DNA of 64,000 bases from Harmothoe impar (taxonomy: Eukaryota; Annelida; Polychaeta; Phyllodocida; Polynoidae): the NCBI GenBank assembly GCA_947462335.1, contig OX381718.1, forward strand, positions 40,392,976-40,456,975, in the 5' to 3' direction. Made by a program: the position numbers and the translations under genes. Below the pieces are notes generated by a model that saw only the letters and a program-made list of their open reading frames with translations, ran no database searches and was not told where the DNA came from. Below, piece by piece: positions 1 to 11,920 of the stretch (positions are counted from its first letter, which is position 1; the number at the start of each line of letters is the position of its first letter).

Positions 1-225
1 GTCAAGGGCCACCTGGTGCTTTAATGGGCTACGCTATTTGTCAGCATGATGCATGAATGCAGCGCTCACAAGCATCGCCAGTGCGGCATTCATGCATCAT
101 GACGGTCATCGTGATGCGTGAATGCACTGCAGCCCTAGTGAGTAGACTCAGCAGGGTTACATTCATGCATCAGAAAGATAAAGAGCATAACGTATTCTAG
201 CACAGTGCGGCCCTTAAAGGGTTAA
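1..225. mobile_element. TTAA-flanked double-hairpin repeat, copy 1 (5' end cut by window)
   Basis: This is the first of 18 copies of a roughly 230-bp element. Intact copies start CCCTTTAAGG and end CCTTAAAGGG, both next to TTAA. Inside the ends come GCTTTAATGC and GCATTAAAGC, then two palindromic arms, each built from ATGCATGAATGCAGC, CCTGGCGAGT and their inverse complements. The arms are joined by a smaller palindrome (GCCGACCC ... GGGTCGGC). Here both arms, the right terminus and TTAA at 222-225 are visible; the left terminus lies outside the window. The termini and TTAA target resemble piggyBac-type non-autonomous elements (inference). No protein is encoded. Confidence 0.8.
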
Positions 226-469
226 TGAATGACCATCGAGCTGCAACCACAAAAGGTATCCCTTTTACCCCCAAGGACCAAGGAAAAGATGCACACATTC
301 AAAATAAGTCTGCACAACTAATCATGCGGCCCGTGGACTAACCACCCAGAACGTCGTGAACAGTCGTAATGGTGGTCGTGTTTCCGCTACCCACTAGCAC
401 GGGCCAATCAGTCCCCACCAAGGGCCTCCGTCACAAAGCTTCACAATGACGACTGGTCCTGTTATCAAG
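226..469. other. No recognisable feature
   Basis: Unique-looking sequence between two double-hairpin copies. I see no ORF, repeat or RNA gene that I can support. Confidence 0.5.
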
Positions 470-713
470 TTAAACCTTTAAGGGCTGTTTAGTGCTTTAA
501 TGTGCTATGCGTTTTGTCGTCATGGTGCATTAACGCAGCCCTGGTGATTAACTCGCCAGGGCTGCGATGATGCATTTTGTTGACACTACGGGGTTGACAC
601 ATGCAAGAAGGGTCCGTATAATGTACCAAAGTAGGACCAGCGAGTTATTCGCTGGGGCTGTGTTTGTGCATCATGATAACAAATGTTGTAGAATGCTGTC
701 CTTAAAGGGTTGA
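470..713. mobile_element. TTAA-flanked double-hairpin repeat, copy 2
   Basis: The left terminus follows TTAA at 470-473. The right terminus CCTTAAAGGG is followed by TTGA, a one-base change from TTAA. The first arm pair is well preserved. The second reads CAGCGAGTTATTCGCTGGGGCTG, still self-complementary but diverged. Confidence 0.75.
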
Positions 714-1405
714 TATGCCTTTTGTGGCGTCAATCTGTGGCAGCCCTACTCCTGTGATGTGCTCATCACAATCTCCATATATAGGCCCCTTTTGCTCTGC
801 GACCAGCTTGGGGGATGAATGTAATATATTCCAATATGGCGCCGGATAGACAGTACCAGACTACTGGGGGCCCCTGGTGGAGATGAAACACAACTAAATA
901 AAGACAAAACATGCAGCAGACGACATTTTGCTGCCGTTCAGCCTCGTTTCCCGCCCAAAATTAATTCCGGTAGAGTCGTCTGCACTGTTCCCCAGTTTGT
1001 CCATTTTCTGGCCAGCTTCCTGAAGTAGGAAGGGTCCAGACAGGGGAAGCTCAATGTTGGTACACAGAAAGGTATAGCGTTCAACTACCAGCAACCTGAT
1101 GGTATTGCAGGCTATTGTAGGATCAATGTGAAGACATCACTTTTGTAGGAAATTTTCAGATGACAAAATGGCGACTTCACCCTCTAGACCTGTCATTGCA
1201 GCAGTGCACTGATCAGAGACCTGCCATTAAGTGGGGGACCTCTAGGCTGTAGAGAATGGCGGACCTGGTGAATGGAGATTAAGACTAACACGCTACAAAA
1301 ATGAGCAAAAAACAGAGGAGATGACAATAGTACTGCCATGTTTTTCTTTTCAATCAGCAGAGTGGATTAATTAGTATCCCTGACAATCCATAGGTCCCCT
1401 ACTCA
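714..1405. other. No recognisable feature
   Basis: No supportable gene. Short open frames here lack any recognisable domain and have no splice context. Confidence 0.5.
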
Positions 1406-1657
1406 CCCTTTAAGGGCCGCATATTGCTTTAATATGTTATGACCCTGGTCGTCATGTTGCATGAGTGCAGCCTCGACGAGGCTACCCTCTAGAGCTGCAT
1501 GCATGCTTCATGACGACCATTTGGGAGTGTATCAACCCTGTAGGGTCAGGATGATGCTTGACTGTATTACTGGGGAGTTATTCGCCAGGGCTGCATTCAT
1601 ATGCATCATGGTGACAAAGTGCTTAAAGCATTTGAGCACTATACTGCCCTCAAAGGG
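1406..1657. mobile_element. TTAA-flanked double-hairpin repeat, copy 3
   Basis: It begins CCCTTTAAGGGCCGCAT and ends CCCTCAAAGGG, with CTAA following on the right. The first arm is diverged; the second arm keeps the CGCCAGGGCTGCATTCAT half. Confidence 0.75.
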
Positions 1658-2723
1658 CTAATTGGTAGGTATGTGGCATTCATGCATTGTTATGTCGTGA
1701 CGATATCTCTTGAAGCCTATAGTATACGTGAACCGTTGTCTCATGGCATTTTTAGCAAGTCAATATCATACATTTAAAATGTAATCTCGTTGAGAAAACA
1801 CACTGATCAGTTAGTTAATCATGGTGGTGACAGTGAGATTATAACATGAACTCATTAAACTTCGATATGTACGCCCAACAGCTATAATTATACAGATGTA
1901 AAAGTAAAACTGTATTTTATATGTCAACAGAACTGAACATATATATGGGAATAATCTCATTAGCTGCAATTATCACTGGGCAGCTTGTGCCTGTTACTAG
2001 AATACCAATTCTTGTATTGGAGTTGTTGACACACCGAGTCTCAATAGTAGACTGTGAACGGCAGATTTTCTCTCGTTCTAGAATTAGCAACATCAATTCC
2101 AGGCGAACTCACACATTTCCCAAACTTTCTAAGATCTTCACACCCTTGTATCAAAACAAAATGGAAAGACAGCATCCTCGTTTCTTTTTATGGAATGGAG
2201 GAAATGGGAGTAGTGAAACGAGGTAAACATTGTCGGGGCAGGCATTTTGTTGAGTGGGAATCGGAGTGAGAGTGAGATCTAGTGGGTCCTGGAATCAAAA
2301 ATATTTCAATTAGCCTTTTATTCTGTAGAGTTCTGTCAATACCAAGTGTTTGTAACATGTACTGTTGTCAGACGTTCCCTGTCTAGACTGCAGAGTCTAG
2401 ACTGAAGATAAGGAGATAGAAGGTAGTCGACCATAAATCTATCAGTTTATACAGTAGAAGTATTTACCTTCATCAATTTGCACCAACTGCGTGTGTATGC
2501 ATTTTATGTATAGATATATATATAGATATATTTTTAAATTTTCCCAAGAGGATACTTCTGTAAAAGAGGCATTAATAATGTAACTGGAATTGAAATGCTT
2601 TATACATCGATACCCCAAGCCTTTTGCATACATTACCATCAACTCACCGCTTTCCCCTTAGAAATACTTAATATCCTCATCTAGGATCAACCTCTCTATT
2701 TTTCATAAACATGCATACTTTGA
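1658..2723. other. AT-rich stretch without recognisable feature
   Basis: AT-rich DNA with a short TAGATATATATA microsatellite near 2505-2530. The open frames (up to about 100 codons) show no domain, no codon bias and no splice sites tying them to a gene. Confidence 0.5.
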
Positions 2724-2952
2724 TGGAGACATATAATGCTTTAATGCATTACCTCCTTGGTCGTTATGATGCTTTCATGCAGTCTTGGCGAGTAACTCAC
2801 CAGGGCTGCATTCATGCATCTTCGGGAATGATGTAGGACCGATGCTCGCTCGAATGCAGCACTGGCGAGTTACCCGCAAAAGCGGCATTCATGAATGCAC
2901 CATGACAAAAAAAGGTGCTAAGGCATTAAAGCATTATGCAGCTCTTAAGGTG
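2724..2952. mobile_element. TTAA-flanked double-hairpin repeat, copy 4
   Basis: The left terminus is eroded, but GCTTTAATGCATTA, both arms and GCATTAAAGCATTATGCAGC are clear. The right terminus is CTCTTAAGG without a TTAA. Confidence 0.7.
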
Positions 2953-4669
2953 GGTCGCTACCCCTTGATCAAAGTTAACAGAATTTCTTGATTTTTTTTC
3001 TAGAGGCAGTTTAAATCATACTGACATGATAAATGAAAAGAAAAATGGGGGGTCCCGAGCTACTTTTTGAAATATCGAATTTTGAAAATTGAAAGTATTT
3101 TCATTATTCCTAAAAATTTGAAAAAATTGTGCAAACTTCGGTTATTTTTTTTCATATCAACCATCATGCACAGCAATGTAAAACTTCACATGTGAAACAC
3201 CCATATGTTCTACCTTACTGTAAAAATAATTTTACAGTAATACTCTATGGCATTCTGGGTAAAAACATGATGTTTCGGGAAAGAGTAGGAATAAATTGTT
3301 GTTATATTGTAGCCTTATTGGCTAAAAATTGTATTCAAAATTAACAGAATTTTTTTTAACTCTCTCAAAAGATAGTTCAGATCATTTGCTAACATATAAA
3401 ATTGATTTTGATAGGGGGTCCCAGGCATATTTTTAGGTTTTTTGGCCTTGGAAGTTAAAAAATAGTGCAAAAACGGACTGGATTTCATATTGAGAGCATT
3501 GTCTAATGGGTAATATCATCAAAATCTGGCTCTTAAACGTCCTTATTGAATAACCTTGGTTGTTCTAAGCAACTTAATATGCTCTATAGTATTTCTGAGA
3601 AGATTTATTGGTAAATGATGCCAGTGTACTAATTCATGTCAAAAATAGGAAATAACATCTGTTACAAATATATCAAATATTAAAAGTCCCATAAAATGCA
3701 CAATTTTACTTTAATTTGCCTAATTTTTGAATATGATAAGGGGAACTCATTTATGTATCAAACTGTGCAATATGGGCGCATTCTGATACTTTTAAGGTGC
3801 ATGCGCAGAGACCTGCGCAGTGGGTTCATTTTCAACAGGTAGCGATCCACCTTAAGGGTTATTCATTAGGGTCCCCCAATAAGCAGCCTGTTAATGCCCT
3901 GTAGCAGCAGTACTCCCCCAGCCCGTGACGCTGCACCCGGACGGTGAGGTACTGGGGGAAATCCTGACAAATATTTGAGTCTCAGAAGCTGCTGATTCTG
4001 CATGTTCCCACACCAAGGTCCCCCATCTGGGAAGGCTTGTGGGCACAGGGGGAGTGTGTGTATGTGTGTGTATGGGTGGGGTGGGGGTAGATAAATCAAG
4101 TGTTTTACAAGAGCTGGTATCCAACGCCAGTACATTGCTTCTGCAGAATCATAATGTCTTTTAATTATATCGTTGAATTTACAGAAGTCATTTCAGATAT
4201 TTTTGAGGAATTAATTATACTATTGAAAAGAATCTCGAGGAAAATTTAAAAATTATCATTTCATATTTCTGATATTCTAATTCATATTTCTGATATTCTA
4301 TAAAGATGTGCTCCAGTCCGAAAGCATCCATTTAATAGGGTGAATACCTAAGATATAAACACCATATGAATCCTAAATAATTTTCAGATGTCAATACCCA
4401 GGTGACATGTGGTTGACAGCACAGTAATTGCAGGGTTAATTTGCCTTTTATTTGATACTACACGAAAGGAAGCAAGAAAGAAAGCATGAAAGGGCATTTG
4501 AAGCTAAAGGAAATTGACCCTTCAAATACACATCAGATGGGCGTAACTCGTGTGTGGGCCCTGGGACATCAAGGCAATTTCTGCCCTGGCACTGTGGGGA
4601 CAGGGTAAAGAAAGAGTTCTGACAGAAACTGAGGAAAAATCCCGACAGGAAACATATCCTGTTGACCCT
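2953..4669. other. AT-rich intergenic stretch
   Basis: No gene recognised. It holds a perfect 11-bp stem-loop (3215-3225 with 3230-3240, 4-nt loop, TTACTGTAAAA and its complement) and a GT-rich microsatellite near 4050-4085. The rest is AT-rich and unassigned. Confidence 0.5.
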
Positions 4670-5288
4670 TTAAACCTTTAAAGGTAGCATACTGCTTATA
4701 TGCATTTAGCCCTTTTCCGCCATGATGCATGCATGAATGCAGCCCTGGCGAGTTACTCATGATGCATTGAAGCCCCGGGGGGTCCACTCCCCATCTTTTC
4801 CATAGTAACTATTTGCGTACATCACCCCAAATTTAGTACCCTTATAACTGCGGGAAATTATGAAAAAAGGTACCCCTTAGAAAGAGATTTTTTTGTGGGA
4901 AAAGGAACTCTTTCACGGGTGCCTAAAACACCCAAATATAGTTCAATTTTATGGGGGAAATCCAGGAATATTTATCATTTTTAAAGCGATATTATCAGAA
5001 AAGAAGCCCTTTCCCTGTGAAAAAATGGCCTTGACAAAAGAAGATGCATTAATATAATTATAATGTTATGGAAATTCCCAAACATGTGCTCTAACAGGTA
5101 CCCCTTTGGTGCAAAATGATTAAAAAAAGGTACCCCTTAGAGAGGGCCTGCATGCGCAGTTGGTGGCGCCAAAAAAAGACCCCTTTTCCTTCAGTTTGTG
5201 TATGCACATAGTAACCCAAAGTCAAGGAGTGGACCCCCCGGGATTGAAGCATCATGCTGACCCGGAGGGGTTGATATGCGCCCAAAGG
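4670..5288. mobile_element. TTAA-flanked double-hairpin repeat, copy 5, split by a nested MITE
   Basis: TTAA at 4670-4673 precedes the left terminus and first arm (4674-4773). The copy resumes at 5243 with ATTGAAGCATCATGCTGACCC and ends at CAAAGGG followed by TTGT. The second arm is deleted. The break is an inserted 469-bp element (next entry), so this copy predates that insertion. Confidence 0.75.
4774..5242. mobile_element. Nested hAT-like MITE (469 bp, 17-bp perfect TIRs, 8-bp TSD)
   Basis: The element starts CCCGGGGGGTCCACTCC (4774-4790) and ends with its exact reverse complement (5226-5242). The 8-bp ATTGAAGC lies directly outside both ends (4766-4773 and 5243-5250). An 8-bp target-site duplication with short inverted repeats is the hallmark of hAT-superfamily insertions; the assignment to hAT is inferred from TSD length alone. 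It codes for nothing recognisable. Two related blocks containing AAAGGTACCCCTTAGA occur inside (near 4866 and 5127). Confidence 0.85.
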
Positions 5289-5790
5289 GTTGTAATGATC
5301 CATAAATAGTCAGCCCTAAAGTAATAGATCAGTCAATATCTAACCTGGGGGGGAAACAGTATTAAGATCACTCAAAGAACATCAGAAATATAATTAGTCA
5401 TGTGAGCTTCCTTTAAAACTTAAATTATAAAACTATTGCAACTATGGCAAAATTTCAGGCTTCAATGTCAGAATGATCAAGGGGTCTTTTTGAAAGTATT
5501 TTTTTAAACAGGATAGCCTAGAGATGAATCATCGCTTATCTCTCGAAGACCTTAGTTTTAAACTCGGAAATTATAAGCACAAGATTAGATAAGTTGACAA
5601 CAAATAAGGAAATTGAATCGAAGATATTTGTACGAAACATAGGCATTATTCCCCATATCTTTAAGTTTAATTTCATAATAAATGGGACAAAGAGCGACCC
5701 AAACTTATAGAGGAGTATGTATCATTATGTCAAGGACACATGACATACATCCCATATCTACCCTCTACACACGGCCTAGCCCCAGTCTCA
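5289..5790. other. No recognisable feature
   Basis: AT-rich sequence with no supportable gene, RNA or repeat. Confidence 0.5.
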
Positions 5791-5888
5791 CCCCCTCTTC
5801 CCACACACCCACACACCCACACACCCACACACCCACCCACCCACACACCTACACACCCACACACCCACACACCCACACACCCACACAC
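5791..5888. repeat. CACACACCC microsatellite
   Basis: Tandem CACACACCC/CACACCCAC units with minor variants. The open frame through it is repeat-derived and not a gene. Confidence 0.9.
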
Positions 5889-6431
5889 GCTATGAATGGG
5901 GCACATTTCACGCCATGGTGGTCACTGTCATCCCTGGCCAGCTGACAACATCAACAACTGCCGTGTTCTCCTCCACTGCAGCCACCTGCCCCTCCTCCCC
6001 CCCAACCAGCCTCCACCACTGACCACACCCTACTCACTATCAGTAGGCAGGCCAGTATGGAGCAGAATAGTACTGGAGGAATAGGGTGCTTGGTAGACAT
6101 GCCCAAGAATTTTTCCAAGACCTAGTCTAGCCGCCCCCTTCCCTCGAAACCAGCATGCCATACCATTCTGTCTAAACGCCCTGGCGCTTTTTGATTTGGA
6201 GCCATTCATACATACACCCGGCGCTTTTACAAGACAGGCATTTATTCGAGATCCTGCTTTTGTGTTCAAGATCTAAAGCCTTAAACTTATTTTGGTTATA
6301 CGATACAAGTGCTTTATTAAAACCCAGCGCTTAGCCGCGGTGGTACGGTAGTTATAGCGACCCTAGGAGTTACCAGCACGCGCCAAGTTTAGTCAGGCGG
6401 CAGAGAGAAGGGCTTCATTTCTAGATATTCT
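5889..6431. other. No recognisable feature
   Basis: Mixed-composition DNA between two tandem arrays; no supportable gene. Confidence 0.5.
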
Positions 6432-7490
6432 CTGAAGAGCTGCATGCTCCCTCACAATGAGCTGCTCATCTGCTCCCATTACAATGAGCTGTTCCCCTCC
6501 CCTCACTCAGTTCCTCATCCTGAGCTGCTTCCCTCACCATGAGCTGCTCCCCTTACCATGAGCTGCTCCCATTATAATGAGCTGCTCTTCTCAGCCTGAG
6601 CTGCTCCCCTCACCATGAGCTGCTGCCCTCACTCAGTTCCTCACCATGAGATGCTCCCTCACAATGAGCTGCTCCCCTTGCCATGAGCTGCTCCCCTCAC
6701 CACGATCTGCTCCCCTCACCACGATCTGCTCCCATCACCACGATCTGCTCCCCTCGCCATGAGCTGCTCCCCTTGCCATGAGTTGCTCCCCTCACCACGA
6801 TCTGCTCCCCTCACCACGATCTGCTCCCCTCGCCATGAGCTGCTCCCCTTGCCATGAGCTGCTCCCCTCACCACGATCTGCTCCCCTCACCACGATCTGC
6901 TCCCCTCGCCATGAGCTGCTCCCCTTGCCATGAGCTGCTCCCCTCACCACGATCTGCTCCCCTCACCACGATCTGCTCCCCTCGCCATGAGCTGCTGCCC
7001 TTACCATGAGCTGCTCCCATAACAATGAGCTGATCCCCTCACAATCAGCTGCTCCCCTCGCAATCAGCTGCTTCTCTCACAATCAGCAGCTTCCCTCACA
7101 ATCAGCAGCTCCCCTCACCATGAGCAGCTCCCGTCACCATGAGCAGCTCCCGTCACCATGAGCAGCTCCCGTCACCATGAGCAGCTCCCCTCACCATGAG
7201 CATCTCCCCTCACCATGAGCAGCTCCCCTCACCATGAGCAGCTCCCCTCACCATGAGCATCTCCCCTCACCATGAGCATCTCCCCTCACCATGAGCATCT
7301 CCCCTCACCATGAGCAGCTCCCCTCACCATGAGCAGCTCCCCTCACCATGAGCAGCTCCCCTCACCATGAGCATCTCCCCTCACCATGAGCAGCTCCCCT
7401 CACCATGAGCAGCTCCCCTCACCATGAGCATCTCCCCTCACCATGAGCATCTCCCCTCACCATGAGCAGCTCCCCTCACTATGAGCTGCT
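6432..7490. repeat. 19-bp minisatellite array of about 55 units with higher-order structure
   Basis: About 1 kb of a 19-bp unit of the form CTCACCATGAGCAGCTCCC. Units fall into blocks: the left part uses GAGCTGCTC variants and the right part uses GAGCAGCTC and GAGCATCTC. Between roughly 6690 and 6990, four-unit sets (CACGATC, CACGATC, CGCCATG, TTGCCATG types) repeat as a 76-bp higher-order unit. Confidence 0.92.
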
Positions 7491-8820
7491 CACCTCCCCA
7501 TGAGGCATGATGCGGATGAATAGCGATATGCCTGTCTGGCAGGAGTGGTCTGTGTCCAGTGGATGGCTACTTTGTAACCTGTGTCCCTGGGGGTAGGACC
7601 AACTCCAGAGGGAATCCCTCGTACTGCATGCATACCCCATGTTTTTGCTACGTGGTAAAAACTTAGTCTAAGAGGTTGATTCAGGTACAGAATGTACATA
7701 CTGGACATGTCCAGATAAACCTTGTTACTGCTTTAAAAAGGAGATTCAAGAGCAATACAAACAGGATACAATTACTACTACCCTTATCCGGTTGCAGTAA
7801 GTACATGTATGGTGCCATATGTAGCCATTTGAATCACATAGAAAAATTTATACTTTATGTGTCATTACATATAATTATTTGATAGGTAACAATTATAAAG
7901 AAAGCAATCTAATGTGAAAAAGAGAACACTACATTTATTTAGGCTCCAATGCTACTCTTGAAAGTACAAAGCCCGCCTTCAAAGCTCCTTTTAGCTGTGG
8001 TTCAATCCCCCCCATCGACATTAGACAAATTTGCAGTAGTGGGCTCTAGGGGTCGTTTCATGAATGTGCCTTTAATACATGAGATGAAAGAGAAAACGAT
8101 TTCTTTTAAATCCAGAATCTTGTTACCCCTCCACTAAAAGTGGGAGCGGAGCGAGGACCACTACTCTGGGCCTTTTATACCCCATGTGCACCTTTAAAGA
8201 GTTTTTGAACGTGAAACCTCTCCTCCACCATTCTGTTCACACTGTTATTGAGTCCAGCATAGGTCATTGTGATGTGCTCAGGGTGAGGGTGAGCAGCTCA
8301 TTTATCTCACTGAGGCGACCACAGTAGGTGAGCAGTAGAAGTAAAAGGGGTCGTTACAGAACCTGTCTCACTATGACCACACACGTCTTCCTCCTGTGGG
8401 TTCGTGGGTGGGAGGTGGGAGGTGAGGGGGGGGGGGGGGAGGGCACAATATTTTGATCGTGGCTGGCAAGGGTAGTTTTGCAGCAAAATCCCCCTATCCT
8501 TTATTAGCTAGGGTCAGTTTGTGACAAAAGCTGCTCTAGCGAAGGGTCACGTTTTCACCAAAAAAAAGACAACAACTTTCAAAAGGGTAATCTTTTGTCC
8601 AAATCACACCAAACTGCGGCCAACATAGCCATTTCTGATCAAAATCCTTCTAAAAAGGGCTCAAGGTTCAGCTTAATTTTGTAAAAGCCTATGCACCTTT
8701 GACCAGTGAAGCGATTGTCTGAGGTCCAGCCCTACATCCAAGTCAATAGAATAATAGAAGAGTAACCCCCCCCTACCATGTGATCTTCCTCTCCCTCCAC
8801 CATTACCATTGGTGCCTCCA
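7491..8820. other. Intergenic stretch with a poly-G run
   Basis: No gene recognised. A G homopolymer lies near 8428-8441. The small open frames at 7676-7882 and 7949-8137 show no recognisable domain. Confidence 0.5.
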
Positions 8821-8821
8821 A

Positions 8822-8864
8822 TGACGTCAGTGAAGTACGTCATATGACGTCACCACGCACGTCA
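8822..8864. promoter_or_regulatory. Cluster of CRE-like motifs (candidate ATF/CREB sites)
   Basis: Four ACGTCA cores lie within 43 bp. Two are full palindromic TGACGTCA sites (8822-8829, 8845-8852) and two are half sites (8837-8842, 8859-8864). TGACGTCA is the classical cAMP-response element bound by CREB/ATF bZIP proteins. The density and the retained CpGs suggest a regulatory element, but no transcript start or gene is visible next to it. Confidence 0.4.
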
Positions 8865-8951
8865 TTGTCACCTCTCTCTGACATGTCGCGTGGGAACGCG
8901 CACCCAGTGTATGATGGGAATAAAGCGGTGGCTTTTAGGTTCCGCCTTTCT

Positions 8952-8967
8952 CCACCAGAGGGTGTCC
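8952..8967. promoter_or_regulatory. CTCF-like motif
   Basis: CCACCAGAGGGTGTCC matches the bilaterian CTCF core consensus (CCASYAGRKGGC) at most positions. It lies about 90 bp from the CRE-like cluster. Motif match only; occupancy is unknown. Confidence 0.3.
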
Positions 8968-9045
8968 TGGGAGCCGGCAGGGGTCTCTGATGGAGATTTA
9001 TGCCTGTCCTTGTGTGTGCGCTCAGTATTCACGTCCAGTCAGTAA

Positions 9046-9291
9046 CCCGTTAAGGACCACACAGTGCTTTAATGTGTAATGCCCCTTGATGCATGAATGC
9101 AGACCTGGTGAGTAACTCACCAGGACTGCATTCAAACATCATGCAGACCCTACAGGATTGATACACTCCTGAAGGGTCATCATGATGCATGAATGCAGCT
9201 CAGAGGAGGTACTCGCCAGGGCTGCATTCATGCATCTTGATAACCCGAGGGCATGATGCATTAATGCACTATGCGGCCCATAAAGGGTTAA
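9046..9291. mobile_element. TTAA-flanked double-hairpin repeat, copy 6
   Basis: Nearly complete. The left terminus CCCGTTAAGG follows GTAA, and the right terminus CCATAAAGGG is followed by TTAA (9288-9291). In the first arm both halves carry matched changes (CCTGGTGAGT with ACTCACCAGG), keeping the stem paired. Confidence 0.85.
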
Positions 9292-9619
9292 CCTGTGGCC
9301 GGAGATTGGTGCTCCCAGTTGCCCGGATGTGTCAGTGTCGTCTGCTTGAGTCGGGACCCGCTTGTCGCCGTCGCCCCCGACGTCGTAAATACTCAGCCGA
9401 CCCCCACCAACTCTGATACATGTATATATACACATTCTCCCCGCCGATTCTTACTGATAGTGATAGGGGGATAGAGACCCTGTGTGTAGGTATGGAGATG
9501 GTGGGGCTTGTCTGCTGATTGGAGAGTGAATCTGTGATTGACTACACTGAGAGATGCCAGCCCGTTTGGAATAGCCCCGGTACTGCTCCGTGTCTAACCC
9601 TTCAAACACCACCTAGAGC

Positions 9620-9722
9620 TTTAAAGTGGCACAATCACCAAGCGTATCCCACTCACAGTTCTAGTACTGTTCTAATCTACTATTATGGTTAAGTGCGAGT
9701 GGTGAGAATGCCCTTTTAAAGG
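9620..9722. repeat. Dispersed repeat, copy a (inverted relative to 18998-19070)
   Basis: The stretch with CACAGTTCTAGTACTGTTCTA and GCGAGTGGTGAGAATGC reappears in reverse orientation at 18998-19070. No coding capacity is visible. Confidence 0.6.
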
Positions 9723-9810
9723 CCCACATGTCGTTACGCCTACTGTGCAGTAACAGTCGGAATAGCCATGACATTCACTCAACCTTATAGTATATTGTAG
9801 GGTGGGTGGG

Positions 9811-10024
9811 GGTTTAATGCCCTATGCCTTTTATCATCATAATGCATGAATGCAGCCCTGGTGAGTCCACTCACCTACCCTGCATTCATGCATCATGCTG
9901 ACCCTTCAGGAGTGTTCAAATCAACCCCCTTGGTCATCATGATGTATGAATGCAGCCCTGGCGAGGGCTACATTCATACATCGTGACGACAAAGGGCGTA
10001 ATGGACCAGGTGGTCCTTAAAGGG
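9811..10024. mobile_element. TTAA-flanked double-hairpin repeat, copy 7
   Basis: Both arms are present. The left terminus has been lost into a G-rich run; the right terminus CCTTAAAGGG is followed by CTAC rather than TTAA. Confidence 0.75.
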
Positions 10025-10280
10025 CTACCATCAGTGCGGTAGATCATTGACTGCGGTTAGTGTGGTCGGTGTCTACTATAAATAACCCCAGTCCCCTCCC
10101 CACTGCCCGCCCCACCCGCTTCCATCGCTGTCTTCTTCCACATCTTCATCGCTAAACAGTGCAGATTTTACCATGAGAGATTCCTTTATACTGGTGGGCA
10201 GTTTCCTTAATCGCCCAGCATCATCCTTGCTTTCTGCCATGACACTATTATTACCCCATGGCTTCATCCTTGGCATTCTC
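10025..10280. other. No recognisable feature
   Basis: Sequence leading into a minisatellite. The long open frames that start here run straight into the tandem array and are repeat artefacts. Confidence 0.5.
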
Positions 10281-10790
10281 CATGGTTTTCTCTCTGCCCA
10301 CCTTTCCTATCAATTGTTCACTCTAGGCCCCCACCTCAGTGGCTTTCTACATGGCTTGCCCCATGGCCACCTCTATAAATCGCTTTATACAACGTTTTTT
10401 TCCATACATGGCTTCCTTCATACATTACCTGCACTAAACACGGCTTTCTCCTCAATGGCTTCCTTCGTACATTGCTTCCTGCATAAAGGGCTTTCCTGCA
10501 TACATGGCTTCCTGCATACATGGCTTCCTGCATACATGGCTTCCTCCATACATGGCTTCCTCCATACATGGCTTCCTCTATACACGGCATCCTCCATACA
10601 TGGCTTCCTCCATACATGGCTTCCTCCATACATGGCTTCCTCCATACATGGCTTCCTCCATACATGGCTTCCTCCATACATGGTTTCCTCCATACATGGA
10701 TTCCTACATACATGGCTTCCTATACATATATCTTCCCCTATGCGTGGCTTCCTTCATACATGGCTTCCTCCATTGCATCCCCCACATAGT
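10281..10790. repeat. 16-bp minisatellite (CATGGCTTCCTCCATA type)
   Basis: Degenerate units up to about 10495, then about 14 near-perfect 16-bp units to roughly 10720, then a degenerate tail. Because 16 is not a multiple of three and the unit lacks stop codons, several frames on both strands stay open and give near-identical His/Trp/Tyr-rich translations. I regard these as artefacts. Confidence 0.92.
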
Positions 10791-11920
10791 TCCCTCATAA
10801 TGGCTTAAATTGATGATTCAGGCATCTTTCACACAAGTATCCAGAAATATGAAACCAGAGTTCAATAAGTCTTTCTTCAAATTATGAAGGACCGCCTTGT
10901 CCAAATATGATATTTTCATGGAAGGAGATCTCTTTAATCGGGGGTAAACGTTGTTATTATCTCGTTTGTGCAATATTAAAAACCTTTAATGGGAATTCAA
11001 CTGCTCGAATCAATTTCAATAAACTGGAATTTAACCATCCACATCCATAGCATGGGGTCGTCAATAACAAGAAAGTTATTTCAACTCTCGGGTAGAGCGA
11101 TACTATTGGTCAAAACCAATTGAACATGACATTTAACAACAGTGTATCTTTTGCTATGAATAACCTTTCCCTAGATATAGTTTTAAACCCAACACAGCCG
11201 AAGGCTGGCCAGCAGGTCCACAGGGCCCATACGGACCGAACCTGGGACAACAGGGTCCATGGTTACCTTTCCCTAGGGCGTTATTGCCTTACTTAAGCCA
11301 GGTTTGTCTCTGAGCGAGTGGATCTCAGTATTTTTGTTGATATCTAATTGACGATATCTAATGAAAGTATTTCTCCTAGAATAATAAGATTGAAATTTAT
11401 TTCATTTACTGCACAAGTATGAGGAGTAGATATAAGGTAAAGCCAAGCTATTCCAATATTAACACATCGTTATACAATATATAGTTTATTTGAACATGGA
11501 TCAAATTAAGTAAGAAACTAGATTCACATGTAAAAATCTTCAAGATTCTCCTGATGGAGAAATCAACTTTTCAAGCTGTTTTCTCCCCAACTCGGGGAAG
11601 GTGATTGATCACCATGGGAGTTGGCCGGAATCGAAGGATTTCCTACTTTTTGTCGATCAAGCAGTTGCAAGATGCTAGAAGTGGGAAGTGATTCATAACC
11701 ATGGTAGTACTGCTACAAAGCTGCAGGCTACAGCAAGACATAAGGCAGACTCTGCAGCCAACCCTACTGCTCTCTACTCCTCCTCTACCGGCTTAAGATG
11801 CAAATATTTATTGAGGGGGGGGGGGGGGGGCAGGGACAGAGATCTTTATGCTGCAGGCCTTCAGGATTTTCTATGGGCTTATGTAGAGGACCCTCTCTGA
11901 TGCAAACCAGGTTATGGCAG
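10791..11920. other. Intergenic stretch with a poly-G run
   Basis: No gene recognised. A run of G lies near 11815-11830. The rest is AT-rich with no supportable RNA or protein feature. Confidence 0.5.

Noticed and set aside
8882..8989. A 35-codon ATG ORF next to the CRE cluster as a possible NAPRT first exon
   Set aside because: It ends in a stop without a suitable donor, and the translation does not resemble the NAPRT N-terminus.
10281..10790. A 211-codon plus-strand ORF and several overlapping ORFs on both strands
   Set aside because: All are frames through a 16-bp minisatellite lacking stop codons; they translate the same repeat in different registers.
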